64,000 bases of DNA from Sycobia sp. Sy_11. Taxonomy: Eukaryota; Arthropoda; Insecta; Hymenoptera; Epichrysomallidae. Numbering within the stretch: the first letter of the stretch is position 1; each line of letters begins with the position of its first letter. Position numbers and translations under genes: made by a program. The stretch covers positions 391,001 to 455,000 of the forward strand of contig JACCIC010000277.1 of assembly GCA_018907035.1 (NCBI GenBank). The letters are read 5' to 3'. The notes below the pieces were generated by a model. The model saw nothing but the letters and a program-made list of their open reading frames with translations. It was not told the origin of the DNA and made no database searches. Positions 22,551-35,347 of the stretch are shown in pieces.

Positions 22551-23467
22551 GTACTTATTCTTAATTAGAGTTCATATATAAAAAGGATTTTAAATTAATT
22601 TAACACGAGTGATTGTGATGCTGTAAGCACACCACTTGAAAATAATATAAATTAGATTGATTTAAATTCACATAACAAATACGACGCCCTTTTCAAAATC
22701 TTATCGAATGCTTAATGTATGTAATGATTTGTACGCGTCCAGATTTGAGTATAGCAATAAATATTCTAACTAGATATTCAAATAAAAATAATACATAACT
22801 ATGGAAATGCTTAGAAAGAGTTTTAAGATATTTGAAAGGTTCGATGAATTTAAAATTAACTTATACAAAAGCAACAGTGCAAATATTTTAAGCGGTTATC
22901 TTAAATCTTATCAGGGTGGTCATGAAGGTACAGATAGAAAAGATATAACAGGCTACTTATTTGAAAGTTATTTGAAGGTTATTTGAAAAATGCACGATTT
23001 GCTAGAATACTAAAAGACAAGCGTCTGTAGCAGCTTCTTCAACAGAAGCAGAATATACGACTTTACTTGACGGTGTTAAAGAAGCATTATGGCTAAAGTC
23101 TTTAATAAATAGTATAGAAATTAAAATCATGAAACCGATTGTAATTTATGAAGACAATAACGGTTGAATGAGTATAGTGAATAACCCAAGTAATTATAAG
23201 CGATCAAAACATATAGATATTAAATATCATTTCTCGAGAGAGAGCAAATAGAGAAAAATGTAATAATATTGAAATATATTTCCACAAGGGAGCAGATTGC
23301 TGATGCACTAACAAAACCATTGCCAATTGTGAAATTCCTTGACCATGTGTAATTTCCCAGAACAAACGAGGAAAGAATATAAACTGAAAAGAACTATCGT
23401 ATATCTAATATTAAGTTTTATTTTATTATATATTATTGTATTTACTCAAGTAATTTTTGAGGGGGCG

Positions 23468-23575
23468 TGTTAGATTATTTTAGCCTTCTATAAATAATAA
23501 AGCAAAAATACTTGAAACTAAATATTGGACAGTATCGTAAAGGGATGTAAACATATGGGTCCACTGGGTCTTATT
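23468..23575 (+). mobile_element. Copia-type 3' LTR, truncated
   Basis: It matches 18984 onward through CCACTGGGTCTTATT and is then cut by the poly(T) end of the minus-strand non-LTR element. Confidence 0.75.
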
Positions 23576-26190
23576 TTTTATTTTTTATTTTTTTTAAATG
23601 CTTTTATTGATGACAAAAATTATTTACATTTACAGAATGGGTAAAACATAACAAAACCAGGATTTACATATCTTTTTTTTTACAAAATGGTGGTGAGGAC
23701 CACGCTCGTTGTAATGTTTTTTGTACAAAAGTTGTTACATATTTAGTTATTTACATATTCTTGTTGCATCTTATGGTCAAGTTATACATTGTGATGTGGT
23801 GTTAGAAAAATTTTATCTATGCATAGACATAGGAAAAAAACTAACTTTACTAATATTGTATTTTGGGATGAGTAAGAAAGAAAAAAAACAATTGGAGATA
23901 AATAAAATAAAATAAAAGAAAAAAAACAAAAAAGAGATAAAATAAGTAATAAAATCTTTAGAATAATTATTATCTTAATGATACACTTAAATTATATTAA
24001 TAGTTTCCAGTTCACTGCGTATGCATTTAGTTGTGTTCGAATCGAAGCATAGTTTTCCTATGTGATGTCTGTTGTGAATCTTAATACTGTGCTGTTTGTA
24101 TATTGATATATTTTTTTGTTATTATTTCTCCTAGGAATATGGTATAGTACAGGGCAGCCACTTTGATTCGATACATAGTTATTTTCATCTAGGAACTTAA
24201 AGTCATTTACCGTAGCGAAACCATTATTTATTCTTTCTTACGAGTACAATCTGTTAGTATTGTGTATGTTCTTAATCAATTGGTTATCTACAGAATTTAT
24301 TGATTTTAAATATTTTCTGATTAGTTTTATGATAAAAATATCTATTCTAATTATTTCTGTTTTTTTTTTTATACAGTGTTATGTTAGATATTCTTTTTTT
24401 AAGTGGATCTGAGTAATTTCTATATAGATTTAGGCAACATCTTAGTATTTTTCTTTCAAAAATTCTTATTTTTTCCATTAAATTCGGATTAATATTAAAC
24501 CAGATAGGGCAGGAGTAGGTAATTATTGATCTTATTAAGCTTAGGTAGGTTATAATTTTGGCTTTTTGATTTAGTGGGGAAAAGAAAATGTTGTGTAATT
24601 TTTTGAAAATAATGTTTGACTTATTTAGTTTATATGGACATGTTCGTTAAATCGTAGTAAGTCATGTAAGTGTACGCCAAGATATCTTATAGATCTTTTG
24701 TGTGGTATACTAACGTTGTTGTCTTTGATTTCGATAGACCTCCAATTACTTTTAATATTTTTTGGTGTTCTGTTGTTGATTGTGTTGCGGAACAGTATAG
24801 TCTCACATTTAATCGGGTTAATCTCTAAATTCCACTTAATATAGTAATCTTTAACTTCGTTATATATCGATTGTAGTTTTGATTGAATTGCGAATATTGT
24901 TTTGTTTGCTATTTGTATGACGAGATCATCAGCAAATGCTATTCTGTATGCATTGCTATTGTTCTCGAAGTTTTCTGTATGTAAAATATCACTGTTAAAA
25001 ATGTTGAATAGAGTGGGGGAATTTACAGTACCTTGTTGCAATCCTTTGGTGATTGTATAGATTTCTGTGGAATCTTTAAAGTTGTATACTGTGCGAAATT
25101 GTTTATGTGTTATCATATTGTAAATGAGTTTGGTTATGTGGGAATTTATAGTTATTATTATTTGATTAGTGAGAATTTATAGTTATTGATTTTATAAACT
25201 AGTGCTTCTAACCAAATAGTGTCGAATGCATTTTTGAGATCTATGAGGCATGCACCTATAACCTCATTGTGTGTTAAATGTTTGTTAATATTAGTCAGTA
25301 GTATATTAATCGCATGTGTGGTAGAATGTTTTTTTTTTGAATCCGAATTGATTTGCTGGTATAATGTTATTGTTGTTACAGTGTTTTACAATATTGTTAT
25401 TTAGTATTCTTTTAAATATTTTGCTTATTGATGGAAATAAACTAATTGGCCTTAAGTTATCTAGTGTGTTCGCTTGGTTGTGTTTTTTTTTTTCAATATG
25501 ATTATGCAGGCCAGTTTCCATTGCTTAGGGAAGTGACTATTATTAATTAAATTGTTAAATAAAATGCAGTATATTTTAATTGTCTTGTGAGGCAAGTGTT
25601 TTAAGACTATATTGGAGATTTTGTCGACCCCAAAGGAAGTTTTGTAATGTTTTCTACGATTAGTGGTGGTTTATTATGCGTGTTCGCACCCTCTTGAATA
25701 TTGCTACTGGTTATTGCCGATTCATGTTGATGACGCTTGTCCTCCATTTTGTTCTCCAAAATGGCGTCGATGCTGTGCGACGCTAAGCTACAATGCGTCT
25801 TCTATTGAAATAACACGTCCATATTGCTTACGGCGCTGTTCGTTCTAAGAAGGTTATTAATTGGTGCGATGGTCGCGTCTCTTATTACTGTAGCTGATAC
25901 CTTAATACTTTCATTGTTTAATATGTGTTTAGTTTTTTTATTATTAATGTCTTTAACATTTTTATTAACTTCTGTTTTTTTGTCTGAGTGTTTCACTGCT
26001 ATAAATTCCTCTGCTTTTTTATTATTTTTTATATTAGAAGGCATGGTGATGTCTTCTGTTAATAATTTTCTTTTTGTGGGTTTATACATTGACCCTTTAT
26101 TTTTGCAATTGTTCAATGCTATTTGGCATTGCAATAAATTGTTTTTTACACAGACACTATCTATTGTTAACGGTGAATGGCTCACGGTAC
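23576..26190 (-). pseudogene. Jockey-like non-LTR retrotransposon
   Basis: The T-rich left end (23576-23605) is the poly(A) tail read in reverse. Minus-strand coding includes LRPISLFPSISKIFKRIL and NQFGFKK (25306-25521), an ACLIDLKNAFDTIW motif A segment near 25200, and FADDLVIQIANK with the catalytic Asp pair plus NLEINPIKCETILFRN and RYLGVHLHDLLRF (24625-25116). A short local duplication (GAATTTATAGTTATT, near 25145-25180) breaks the frame between motif A and the catalytic motif. An upstream frame (25802-26185) is lysine/asparagine-rich and may be the residue of the 5' coding region. No endonuclease domain is recognised. Confidence 0.75.
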
Positions 26191-26211
26191 CGACTATATA
26201 CTATACCGAGA

Positions 26212-26215
<4 letters not shown>

Positions 26216-26254
<39 letters not shown>
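26216..26254. repeat. (AT)n microsatellite
   Basis: An AT tract at the left edge of the interrupted Helitron copy. Confidence 0.95.
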
Positions 26255-26256
<2 letters not shown>

Positions 26257-26307
26257 AATTAAATACGGTGAATATTTAGTAGTGGTGGGAACTAAATTCA
26301 ATCAATA

Positions 26308-26946
26308 TGTTCAGTCCAAGGCTTGACTGAGTAGTATTTCATTTGTAAATTTCAGTTATATTAAAATTTAATTATGTGTAATTTAAAACCATTTACATTG
26401 TATCAATATATAGCCTCAGACACTGTAATTATGTCAGATTCATGAATAACGAGATTTGGAATTTCCCAGTATTACCAAATGTAAGGACGATTCCGTCGTT
26501 AAGGTAATTGCTGTGCATGCTTGCACTAATCTGTAACACGTTAGGGTAATAATGCCCCCACTTCCGAGTCCTCTGTGTCCTTCGTCATCCCTTCTCCTTA
26601 GAGTTTTACAATTTCTCTAACCAATAACAATCATCTCCGCCTATATGGAAGGTATTCTGTAAGCACAACTGATATTGTAATTTCAGAGTTTCTATAACCT
26701 TCGTCAAAATAGCATCTAAAACATAATTTGTTCTTGTTTGTTCTTGTAAATAGGATCTCTTGTCCGTGTATTAAATTATTATAAAACACATATCAATCCA
26801 CTGTGTATGTTTTTTACTCATCCGCATTACATTTAACATTACTAACTCAGTTGTGATTAGCGTTCACAACTGGCGTGAGCATACCTGAAAGTATACTTTC
26901 ATGCGCTATTGCAGCAAATTCATAAAATTGTTCACGACTTTGAACA
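26308..26946 (+). mobile_element. BEL/Pao 5' LTR
   Basis: A 639-bp LTR starting TGTTCAGTCCAAGG and ending TTTGAACA. It is about 98% identical by eye to the 3' LTR at 32766-33404. Confidence 0.9.
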
Positions 26947-26964
26947 TGGTCCTTCGAGCCGGAT
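26947..26964 (+). other. Primer binding site resembling tRNA-Tyr
   Basis: TGGTCCTTCGAGCCGGAT follows the LTR directly and is the complement of CCA plus the 3' acceptor and T-arm end of eukaryotic tRNA-Tyr. Confidence 0.7.
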
Positions 26965-27538
26965 AGTGAACTCGTGAAGTGGTAAAACATTTGCAAGTGC
27001 ACAACGATAAAACAACAAGAATTAAATCAAGTGCATGTGCATATATTGTTCTGAGTGCAGATATACATCATTTAACATATATCATTCATCAATACACAGC
27101 CTCACGGTAGCGAAGGGAAGGCTGCCCGTCGGATATGCATATAGGACTACGAGGATAACAAGGCACCTTCGTGACATTGTCATCCATTAAATAATTACAT
27201 GTATTATACATATGATACAAATTATACGCAGCAGTCATACGTTAGCAGCCACACTGTACATACAAAGTCTGACTGTCGACGATTGATCTACCAAGGACTA
27301 CAAGGATATTAATAAACATAGTGCATCACGCTCAGCATTCGTCGGAACGGACAACTTTAATTGCCGAGAACTTCTGCAGAAATTCACGTACTGTAAGTGA
27401 CATATCTCAATATACTTCCCTGTCCTCCGTTTCGTTTCATAAAATCAATTCAATCTCATTTCACGCGATTAAGTTATAGCATAAGGTGATAAGATATAAT
27501 CATACATTTAAATCGGATTTAAACAGTAACACGCAAAT

Positions 27539-28615
27539 ATGAGTGAGGCCGAATTCAGGACCTTGGTGCAAAATCGAGCATTTGTTAAGGGAAATATTAC
27601 GCGAGTTCTTAATTACTTTGAAGCTAATTCCAAACCGTCAATAGATGATGTAGATAATCGTCACGCAAAATTACAAGAATGGTATACATCTTTTGGGCTT
27701 GTTCAATATAAAATTGATCAACTAGTACAAGGAATGCAAAACAACGAAACGTTACTTAGTGCGCAAGAATATGAAAATGATCAATTTGATAATAATTATT
27801 ATAAGGCTGCTAATTTTATAAGCCAGAGGCGACGAGAATTAAGGCAAGAAGTAAATGCTGTACAATTGGATCCGATTAACGGACAATCGGTGTCCAATAA
27901 AATAATTGTTAAAGAAAGTAATAGTATTTTACCGCGAATCGAAATTCGACCATTTGATGGCAATCCTTTGGAATGGCATACATTTCGAGACACGTTTCTG
28001 TCAATAGTCCATGAGAATTCCACACTACCCGCGGTACAAAAATTTCATATTCTAAAAAATTCACTACGCGGTAACCTTGTTACTATTATGGAAGCATTGA
28101 ACGCATCCGAGGAAAATTACGAAGTAGCATGGGAATTATTAAAATTAAGATGCGATAGACCGCGACAAATAATATATTCTCACATTAAAGTAATCTTAGA
28201 ATTACCCGAAACAGCAAGGGACTCTCCAATTAATATGCGAAATTTAGGGGAGAAATCAATGATTCACTACAAGGCACTAGAATCACTTAAAGAGCCTGTT
28301 GAGTCATGGAACTCAATTCTCGTTTACGTTCTAACACAAAAACTTGATAAGACTACACGCAGAACATGGGAGCGTAGTCTAGAGCCATCAGATAAACCTA
28401 CCTTTATGCAATTTATAAAATTTTTAACAAAACAAGAAAGAGGCGACGAAACTGAATCAATTGATATAATCAATAAACAAAATAGTCAACGATTAAATAA
28501 TAAGGGTAGTCATGATTATCATAGACGCGGGCAGACCTTTGTTAGTATACAAAGAGCACCGGAATGCTCATTTGTAAATCTGATCACCCCATATTTCAAT
28601 GTGAAAGGTTTTTAA
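27539..28615 (+). pseudogene. BEL/Pao gag region
   Basis: The 358-residue frame begins MSEAEFRTLVQNRAFVKG after a long leader. It carries an N-terminal helical region (about residues 1-110) and then the BEL/Pao-type gag segment from about residue 135 (PRIEIRPFDGNPLEWHTFRD), the DUF1759 family. In this family gag and pol normally form one long frame. Here the frame ends near residue 340 and coding continues one frame over at 28564, so a single-base indel is likely near 28570. This is a retrotransposon structural protein, not a host gene. Confidence 0.85.
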
Positions 28616-30657
28616 AATTATCTGCACAAGATAGGTGTTACGTCGCGAAAGAAAATCGATTATGCATAAACTGCTTAAAACAAAATCACGCTACAAGTAA
28701 GCGTTTGTCTTCCGGGTGTAAAAGGTGTCATAAAAGACACAACACCTTACTTCATTTCACCAATAATTACAAGCCTACAGATAGTGCAAAAACTGGGAGC
28801 ATTGGTAGCGATAAATCCGAAATCCCAAGAAACACATGTACGGTAATTTATGATTCTGAAATTTTGATGGGTACAGCTCGCGTAAAAATCATGGATAAGT
28901 TTAACCAAGCGCACGAGTGTCGAGTCTTATTGGACAGCGGTTCACAGTCGCATTTTATTACGGAGGAACTAGCGGAAAGATTACAATTAAGAAAAACTGA
29001 AATCAACTCACCCTTTGCTGGATTAGGGCAAATGACTATGCGCGCGAACTTTAGTGTAAAAACAAAAATAATGTCTAGAACAAATTCATTTCATTCGGAC
29101 CTAGAATTCGTGGCACTACCAAACATTACGAACATATTTCCGTCCAAGCACATAAATGCAGCCTCAATAAAGATACCTCATAACATCGTTTTAGCAGATC
29201 CAGACTTTAATAAGCCAGCAAAAATTGACGCGCTCTTAGGTACTTCAGTGTTTTACAAACTACTTTGCAATGGACAAATGAAAATAATTAATAATGTTGA
29301 TATCGTGTTACAAAAGACGCTGGTAGGCTGGATCGTAACTGGAGAAGTATCGATGCCTTTAAGCAGTACATCGGTAAAGTCATGTAACTTAATAACGTCA
29401 GTAAATGAAAAATTGGAGCGATTTTGGGAGATAGAGGAAATCCCCACGAAAAAAAATTTATCTCGCGAAGAGGCATTATGTGAAGAAATTTACGTAGCCA
29501 CGACAAAACGCGATAAAGAGGGTCGATATACAGTTAGACTCCCGTTTAATGAATTAAAAAATAACATCCGAAATACGTATGACATGGCGTTAAAGCGGTT
29601 TTATTCACTAGAGCGAAAACTAAAACGCGATGAAACACTTACACAGCAATATGAAGCAGTTATTGATGAATATCACAAGTTGGGACACATGATAGAAGTC
29701 ACTTATGTCAATAGCAAACATCAGGACTATTATATTCCGCATCATGCTGTCATTAAAGAAAATAACGAGACAACAAAACTTCGCGTGGTTTTCGATGCCT
29801 CTGCTAAGGGTGTCACAAATGTATCATTAAATAACTTATTATTAGTAGGACCTACAATTCAGGATGAGTTGTTGTTTATATTAATGAGGTTCAGCTTAGG
29901 TAAAATTGCGATCACAGCAGACATACAAAAAATGTACAGACAGGTACAAATAGACGCATCAGATGCTCCATACCAAAAAATCCTTTGGAGATCAAATAAA
30001 AATGAGAATATGAGAGTATTTCAATTGACAACGGTGACCCAAGGCACTGCGTCGGCGCCTTTTCTTGCTGCGAGAACTTTATATCAATTATCAATCGATG
30101 AAGCATCAAGGTATCCGTTAGCGTCTGCAGCTTTGAAAAATAGTTTTTATGTATATGACATTCTCGTGTGTATAGATACAGTTGCCGAAGCATTACTACT
30201 AAAGGAACAATTACTTAGTATTCTTCATTGTGGTGGTTTTCAGCTACATAAATGGGCGTCTAATCAAGCTGAGATATTAAATGAAGCTATAGATTTAAAT
30301 ACTGTTAAGGGTATTCATTTAGATTCGAAAGATAAAAAGATTTTAGGAATACTATGGGGTTCGAATCGAGACATAATAAAATATTCTATTGAGCCACTTG
30401 CGACGAACATTCGTCATATGAAACGTACGGTACTATCTAGGATTGCGCAGCTATTTGACCCGCTTGGAATGGAGGGGGGTGAATTCCTCCCGCTATCATT
30501 ACAAAATCGGTGGTTAGAGTTTAATAGTGATTTACATGCATTGAATCAGTTACAAATTCCGCGACAAGTAACGCTAAAGAAGAACATAAAATATCAAATG
30601 CATGGATTTTGTGATGCGAGCGAGCATGCATATGGCGCATGTACTTACGTTCGGTAG
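28564..30657 (+). pseudogene. BEL/Pao zinc knuckle, protease and reverse transcriptase
   Basis: The frame holds cysteine/histidine-rich knuckles (CINCLKQNHATSKRL, then CKRCHKRHNTLLH), an aspartic protease with LLDSGSQSHFITEELAERL, and RT from about residue 400 (TTKLRVVFDASAKGVTNVS; ADIQKMYRQVQI). The RT catalytic motif reads YVYD (TAT at 30154-30156), whereas the sister element at 62480-63082 reads YVDD, so the first of the two metal-binding aspartates is lost. RNase H begins at MHGFCDASEHAYGACTYV and shifts frame near 30645. The polymerase should be inactive. Confidence 0.85.
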
Positions 30658-31103
30658 ACAACTTTAATAACTGCGCTGTTAATTTAATATGTTCGAAGTC
30701 ACGAGTTGCACCACTCAAAATCATTACGCTGCCAAGACTAGAATTATGCGCGGCATTATTACTGTCAAAACTCATCAAAACGGCAACTGAAGCATTAAAG
30801 GTAAACCTTTCAAAAATACGGCTATGGTCAGATTCTACGATCACCTTAAATTGGATTAAAATGCCTCCTCACACTTTACACACATTTGTTGCTAATCGTG
30901 TAACAGAAGTTCAGATGTTAACAGACATTGAAAATTGGTTTCATATTGCTGGGTCGGAAAATCCCGCCGATTATATTTCACGGGGACAAGCAGCCTCACA
31001 AATCATTGACAATAAACTGTGGTTTAACGGGCCCGAGTGGCTTACGCAGTCAGAGTCGGAATGGAAGTTTTTACAGTTATCAACGGTTGTCGTACCCGAA
31101 TAA
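30639..31103 (+). pseudogene. BEL/Pao RNase H continuation
   Basis: It continues the RNase H-like region in another frame: CSKSRVAPLKIITLPRLELC, then LWSDSTITLNWIKMPPHTL with the metal-binding Asp, then ENPADYISRGQ. A TAA at 31101-31103 ends it. Recognisable coding (QNADKIG and onward) continues past the stop with further breaks up to 31290. Confidence 0.8.
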
Positions 31104-31289
31104 CGCGTAAAAGCGTCTTTATCAGTAGTACAGAATGCAGATAAAATAGGTGGTGATAACACATTTGAACAATTTTCATCTATAAACAAACTTACTCGAT
31201 TTGTTGCGCTATGTTTACGGTGAAAACAGGGTAAAAAACAAAATAAAAATTTAACAACAATTTACTCAGAAGAAGAATTAAAACTTGCC

Positions 31290-32525
31290 TTGACGTGTAT
31301 TATAAAAATCGTACAAATGCATCATTTTTCTGAGAAAGTGAGAGCATTAAATAACGGTGTGGCGTTAGACCCAAAGAGTAAAATTAAAGTACTTGATCCA
31401 TTCTTAGATACCGATAAGATAATTCGAGTAGGCGGCCGAATATCACATGCCAATATTAATTATTCTCAAAAAAATCCGATTTTGCTACCTCGTAATGACC
31501 ACATAACAAGGCTCATTATAATAAATGAACATATAAAAGGGTGGCATTCGGGAATCCAAAGCACGCTAAATTCGATAAGAAATAAATATTGGCCTATTGA
31601 TGCAAAAAATGTAATAAGACACCTTATACATAAATGCGTTAATTGTGCTAAACACAATCCAAAGCTACCAAATTACATAATGGGCAATCTGCCAAAACAG
31701 CGGGTAAATCAAGCACGTCCGTTTGAGAATGTAGGATTGGATTACTGCGGACCTTTCTTCCTTAAGGCAAGAAAATTTCGTAATAAAATAAAAATTAGAG
31801 CGTATGTTTGTGTTTTTGTATGTTTTGCAATAAAGGCCGTACACTTGGAGTTAGTCACAGATTTGACTACTGAAGCATGTCTCGAGGCGGTAAAGCGATT
31901 CATAGCTAGAAGAGGAAAGCCAAAGAATCTGTATTCGGACAATGCGACAAACTTAGTAGGAGCAAAAAATGCAATTATAAAAATTCGATCATTTTTACAG
32001 TCGAAAGCAAATCAATACCATTTGTCAAAACAACTTGACGATGTTGATTGGCACTTTATTCCACCTCGCTCGCCCCACTTTGGAGGATTATGGGAAGCAG
32101 CGGTAAAATCGTTCAAAAATCATCTTTACAGAACAGTAGGCAATACGCTATTCACATATGAGCAATTTAATACGTGTATTATTGAGATTGAATCGATTTT
32201 GAACTCTCGCCCACTAACACGCATATCCAATGATCCTAATGATCTCCGTGCCCTTACACCTTCCCACTTCCTTATAGGAGATAGCCCATACAGTATACCT
32301 GAACATGATTTTGAAAGTACTGTCACAAATAAACTATCCTTATGGCAACGAACACAACAAATAAGGCAACACTTCTGGATAGGTTGGCATAAGGAGTATT
32401 TGAATGTGTTACGGGTTCGAAGTAAATGGCACAAGGCTGACACAACATCAATAAAAATTGGGACCCTAGTAACAATAAAAGAAGACCATCTACCTCCTAT
32501 GCACTGGAGCATGGACGGATCATAG
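31290..32525 (+). pseudogene. BEL/Pao integrase
   Basis: The 411-residue frame includes a zinc-binding H2C2-like segment (HIKGWHSGIQSTLNSIR, then IHKCVNCAKHNPKLPNYI) and the catalytic core (ENVGLDYCGPFFLKARK; LYSDNATNLVGAKN; PPRSPHFGGLWEAAVKSF), giving the D, D and E positions. A C-terminal DUF5641-like segment follows (LWQRTQQIRQHFW; LPPMHW). A stop at about 32523 is followed by continued similarity (ELHPGSDNVVRVATV, then LSPLPVEV) up to about 32634, one more frame disruption. Confidence 0.85.
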
Positions 32526-32765
32526 AACTTCATCCAGGTTCTGATAATGTTGTTCGAGTAGCGACAGTAAAAACGCAGAATGGAACATACAAGCGGTGTG
32601 TGAAAAAACTGTCGCCTTTACCCGTAGAAGTATAAATTCTATGATATTATAACACGTTATTTCCCGAAATATCGTACCTATGCATGTTGCAAAAAAAAAA
32701 AATTGTATTTATAACCTCTGTATGTAATTATTACTTTGACCGCAATGCGTTCAAGGCGGGCGGCA

Positions 32766-33404
32766 TATTCAGTCCAAGGCTTGACTGAGTAGTATTTCAT
32801 TTGTAAATTTCAGTTATATTAAAATTTAATTATGTGTAATTTAAAACCATTTACATTGTATCAATATATAGCCTCAGACACTGTAATTATGTCAGATTCA
32901 TGAATAACGAGATTTGGAATTTCCCAGTATTACCAAATGTAAGGACGATTCTGTCGTTAAGGTAATTGCTGTGCATGCTCGCATTAATCTGCAACACGTT
33001 AGGGTAATAATACCCCCACTTCCAAGTCCTCTGTGTCCTTCGTCATCCCTTCTCCTTAGAGTTTTACAATTTCTCTAACCAATAACAATCATCTCCGCCT
33101 ATATGGAAGGTATTCTGTAAGCACAACTGATATTGTAATTTCAGAGTTTCTATACCCTTCGTCAAAATAGCATCTAAAACATAATTTGTTCTTGTTTGTT
33201 CTTGTAAATAGAATCTCTTGTCCGTTTATTAAATTATTATAAAACACATATCAATCCACTGTGTACGTTTTTTACTCATCCGCATTACATTTAACATTAC
33301 TAACTCAGTTCTGATTAGCGTTCACAACTGGCGTGAGCATACTTGAAAGTATACTTTCATGCGCTATTGCAGCAAATTCATAAAATTGTTCACGACATTG
33401 AACA
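32766..33404 (+). mobile_element. BEL/Pao 3' LTR
   Basis: 639 bp, starting TATTCAGTCC (the first G of TG has become A) and ending CATTGAACA, just after the purine tract AAGGCGGGCGGCA. Confidence 0.9.
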
Positions 33405-33691
33405 GTTGGTATGCGAATAGCATATTTTTTAAGCAGACGATGGATATTGCCTTATTATGTAGAAGTGACCATATATTTTATATATTAATATAGGCAGGTT
33501 GTTAGTAAAGAACCCTATTTTGCTATCATTTCTTTTTATTCAAACTAAAAAAAAAACAGTCTCATGTCACAATTCTGAAGTTAATATAATGTATAAAAAT
33601 AAAAATACAATTTCTCGTCACAAACTGTATTCAGTATGATTTGGTATACAGAACCATTTTATAAGAGAAGGGGAAGCAAAGACAGAGAGAT

Positions 33692-33694
<3 letters not shown>

Positions 33695-33762
<68 letters not shown>
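33695..33762. repeat. (GA)n microsatellite
   Basis: A GA tract at the family-typical site of the minus-strand Helitron copy. The open frame over it (SLSLSL) is an artefact. Confidence 0.95.
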
Positions 33763-33764
<2 letters not shown>

Positions 33765-34196
33765 TTTTCCCACGTAAAAGAACATAAAATTTAGAAAAAT
33801 CAAAAGATATCCATAAGGTGTGAGAGTAGTGTCAGATTAACCTGAAGAACAAAAAAGGTAATATACCGACTAACCTCACATCTTCTTTAGGATACGAATC
33901 CCAAAGTTGGATATGAACATTATGAGCTGGCCTGGTATTAATACTTTAAGCGGACTACTTTGAGTTGATGTTCGTGATTGAAGACGCCACGTACTGGCCC
34001 CTGGTGAAACTGATTGTTAAAACCCTTAACTTAATCGATTGATGAAAGTAAAATGATTTTCAATAATAAACATAACCTATGTCCTTCCCAAGATAATATA
34101 TAACCTATATATCAGATTTCAGAACAATCGGTTTAATAGTTTTTTCGGTTATCGTGTACAAACAAAAACAGGCTTTATCTTTATAAATTAGTATGA

Positions 34197-34247
34197 ACTA
34201 TGATATGATATTATATTATATGATATTATATGATATTATATATGATA

Positions 34248-34286
<39 letters not shown>

Positions 34287-34690
34287 TATTTATGATTATA
34301 TCTATACAAATACTTGTTTTGTTTTGTTGATACGAATTCTAGGTAATAAAGGCATTGCCTTATTTATATAGATGCATACAGTTTTTCCACACCACGTGTA
34401 AAGCATCTATTTTACTTCCTTCTGGTAGGCAGCAATGTGAACGATTCAGACCCTAGGCATTAATGTCAAAAGAAAAAAAAAGCGAATCACTCGATGAACA
34501 TAGGTGATTATAATTTATTTAGCATGACTTGCAATACAAACTCACTTTACCGCTTATTAGAAGGAAAGTTTGGAGGAAAATGTGTGTACATCGATATAGT
34601 AAAGTCGTTAAGTGTCACATCAATAACCAATCAGCAACTTCAGACAGTGTATACATTCCTACTTTACTCCCTTGGTACATTTTTTACTAT
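34197..34690. other. Degenerate (ATATC)n, (AT)n and no supported gene
   Basis: A pentamer array (about 34197-34250) and (AT)n (34251-34283) adjoin the Helitron 5' end. Unrecognised AT-rich sequence follows. Confidence 0.6.
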
Positions 34691-34699
34691 ATCATTATA

Positions 34700-35347
34700 T
34701 TTTTATTTATTTATTTATTTATTGTAATTAATTATGTGTTCGCTATCTGTGTGAGTGCACAGTCTCAAAATCAAACAGATTAATCTGCATGAACATCAAA
34801 ATAATTGTGTAATAATTTTGTACAGTTTCCATTCTACTTGAATTTTGAAACGAAATCACTGTCCTCTAAAAGATTTTAAGTGTTTAAGCTCTTGTGAATG
34901 AAAACTCTGCATGCATTATATATATACTTTTAATACAGGAAAAGACCATGTATTTAATTTATAATGTCGTTACCATACTTTTCTCTTTCTCTCTCTATTT
35001 TTCTCTCTTAAAATCATATTTTAATCCAGTAGGGAGGGTGCTAATGATGCTCGTACAGGCAGAAATCATTGTGATGCTCTCCTTCCACTTGGTTCCGTAA
35101 CATAACAATCAGGAGGATAGTAGAGAGAGAGAGACAGAGAGTCTAATTAAGGTCTAAGTGTACGTGCCATTGGGATGCGCATTTTTGGTGCTATTAGGTT
35201 TAAGTAGCAGCAGCAGTAAATCAACATAACGGTGGCGTAAGTGTTTTTAATTGAAGGTTCCACGATCACCGTGGTTGTCATCGCGACCGCTGTCTTTATC
35301 ATGGTCGTTATCATCATCGTGATCGTCATCGACAGAAAGGGGTTAGT
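34700..35347 (-). other. Probable 3' UTR of the Musashi/Rbp6 gene
   Basis: On the minus strand, the stop at 35350-35348 is followed by a GAT/ATG-rich stretch, and about 620 nt later by several overlapping AATAAA hexamers (34704-34726), a candidate polyadenylation region. No coding similarity is seen. The extent is inferred. Confidence 0.45.

Larger units (their letters stand above)
19476..23330 (+). pseudogene. Copia gag-pol, heavily broken
   Basis: From an ATG at 19476 the gag start is legible (NGENYSVWKFRIRSLLSKLD). The pre-integrase and integrase region appears at about 20130-20420 (HSDVCGPITPS, then YFVLFVDEFTHYC in another frame). A 105-bp tandem repeat follows at 21030-21437, then RT at 21438-22380 (WVFAIKNNEHGNPSKYKVRL; KYLIDYNETFAPVARI; after a stop, MDVKTAFLNGLL; later LYVDDLVIVTA near 22260 with the catalytic Asp pair retained). 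RNase H lies at about 23020-23250 (SSTEAEYTTLLDGVKEALWL; SKHIDIKYHF-like). Numerous stops and frame changes rule out function. Confidence 0.8.
26255..34196 (-). mobile_element. Helitron copy interrupted by BEL/Pao
   Basis: On the minus strand the 5' end is at 34196 (TCATACTAATTTATAAAG). Family text continues to 33405, with (GA)n at 33695-33762, and resumes at 26307-26255. Reading across the BEL element, the two flanks rebuild one family segment. The hairpin/CTAG 3' end is not present to the left of 26216. It lies entirely outside the BEL sequence at 26308-33404. Confidence 0.65.

Noticed and set aside
25802..26279. 151-residue hydrophobic plus-strand frame resembling a membrane protein
   Set aside because: It lies antisense to the Asn/Lys-rich minus-strand frame of a non-LTR element and runs into an (AT)n tract.
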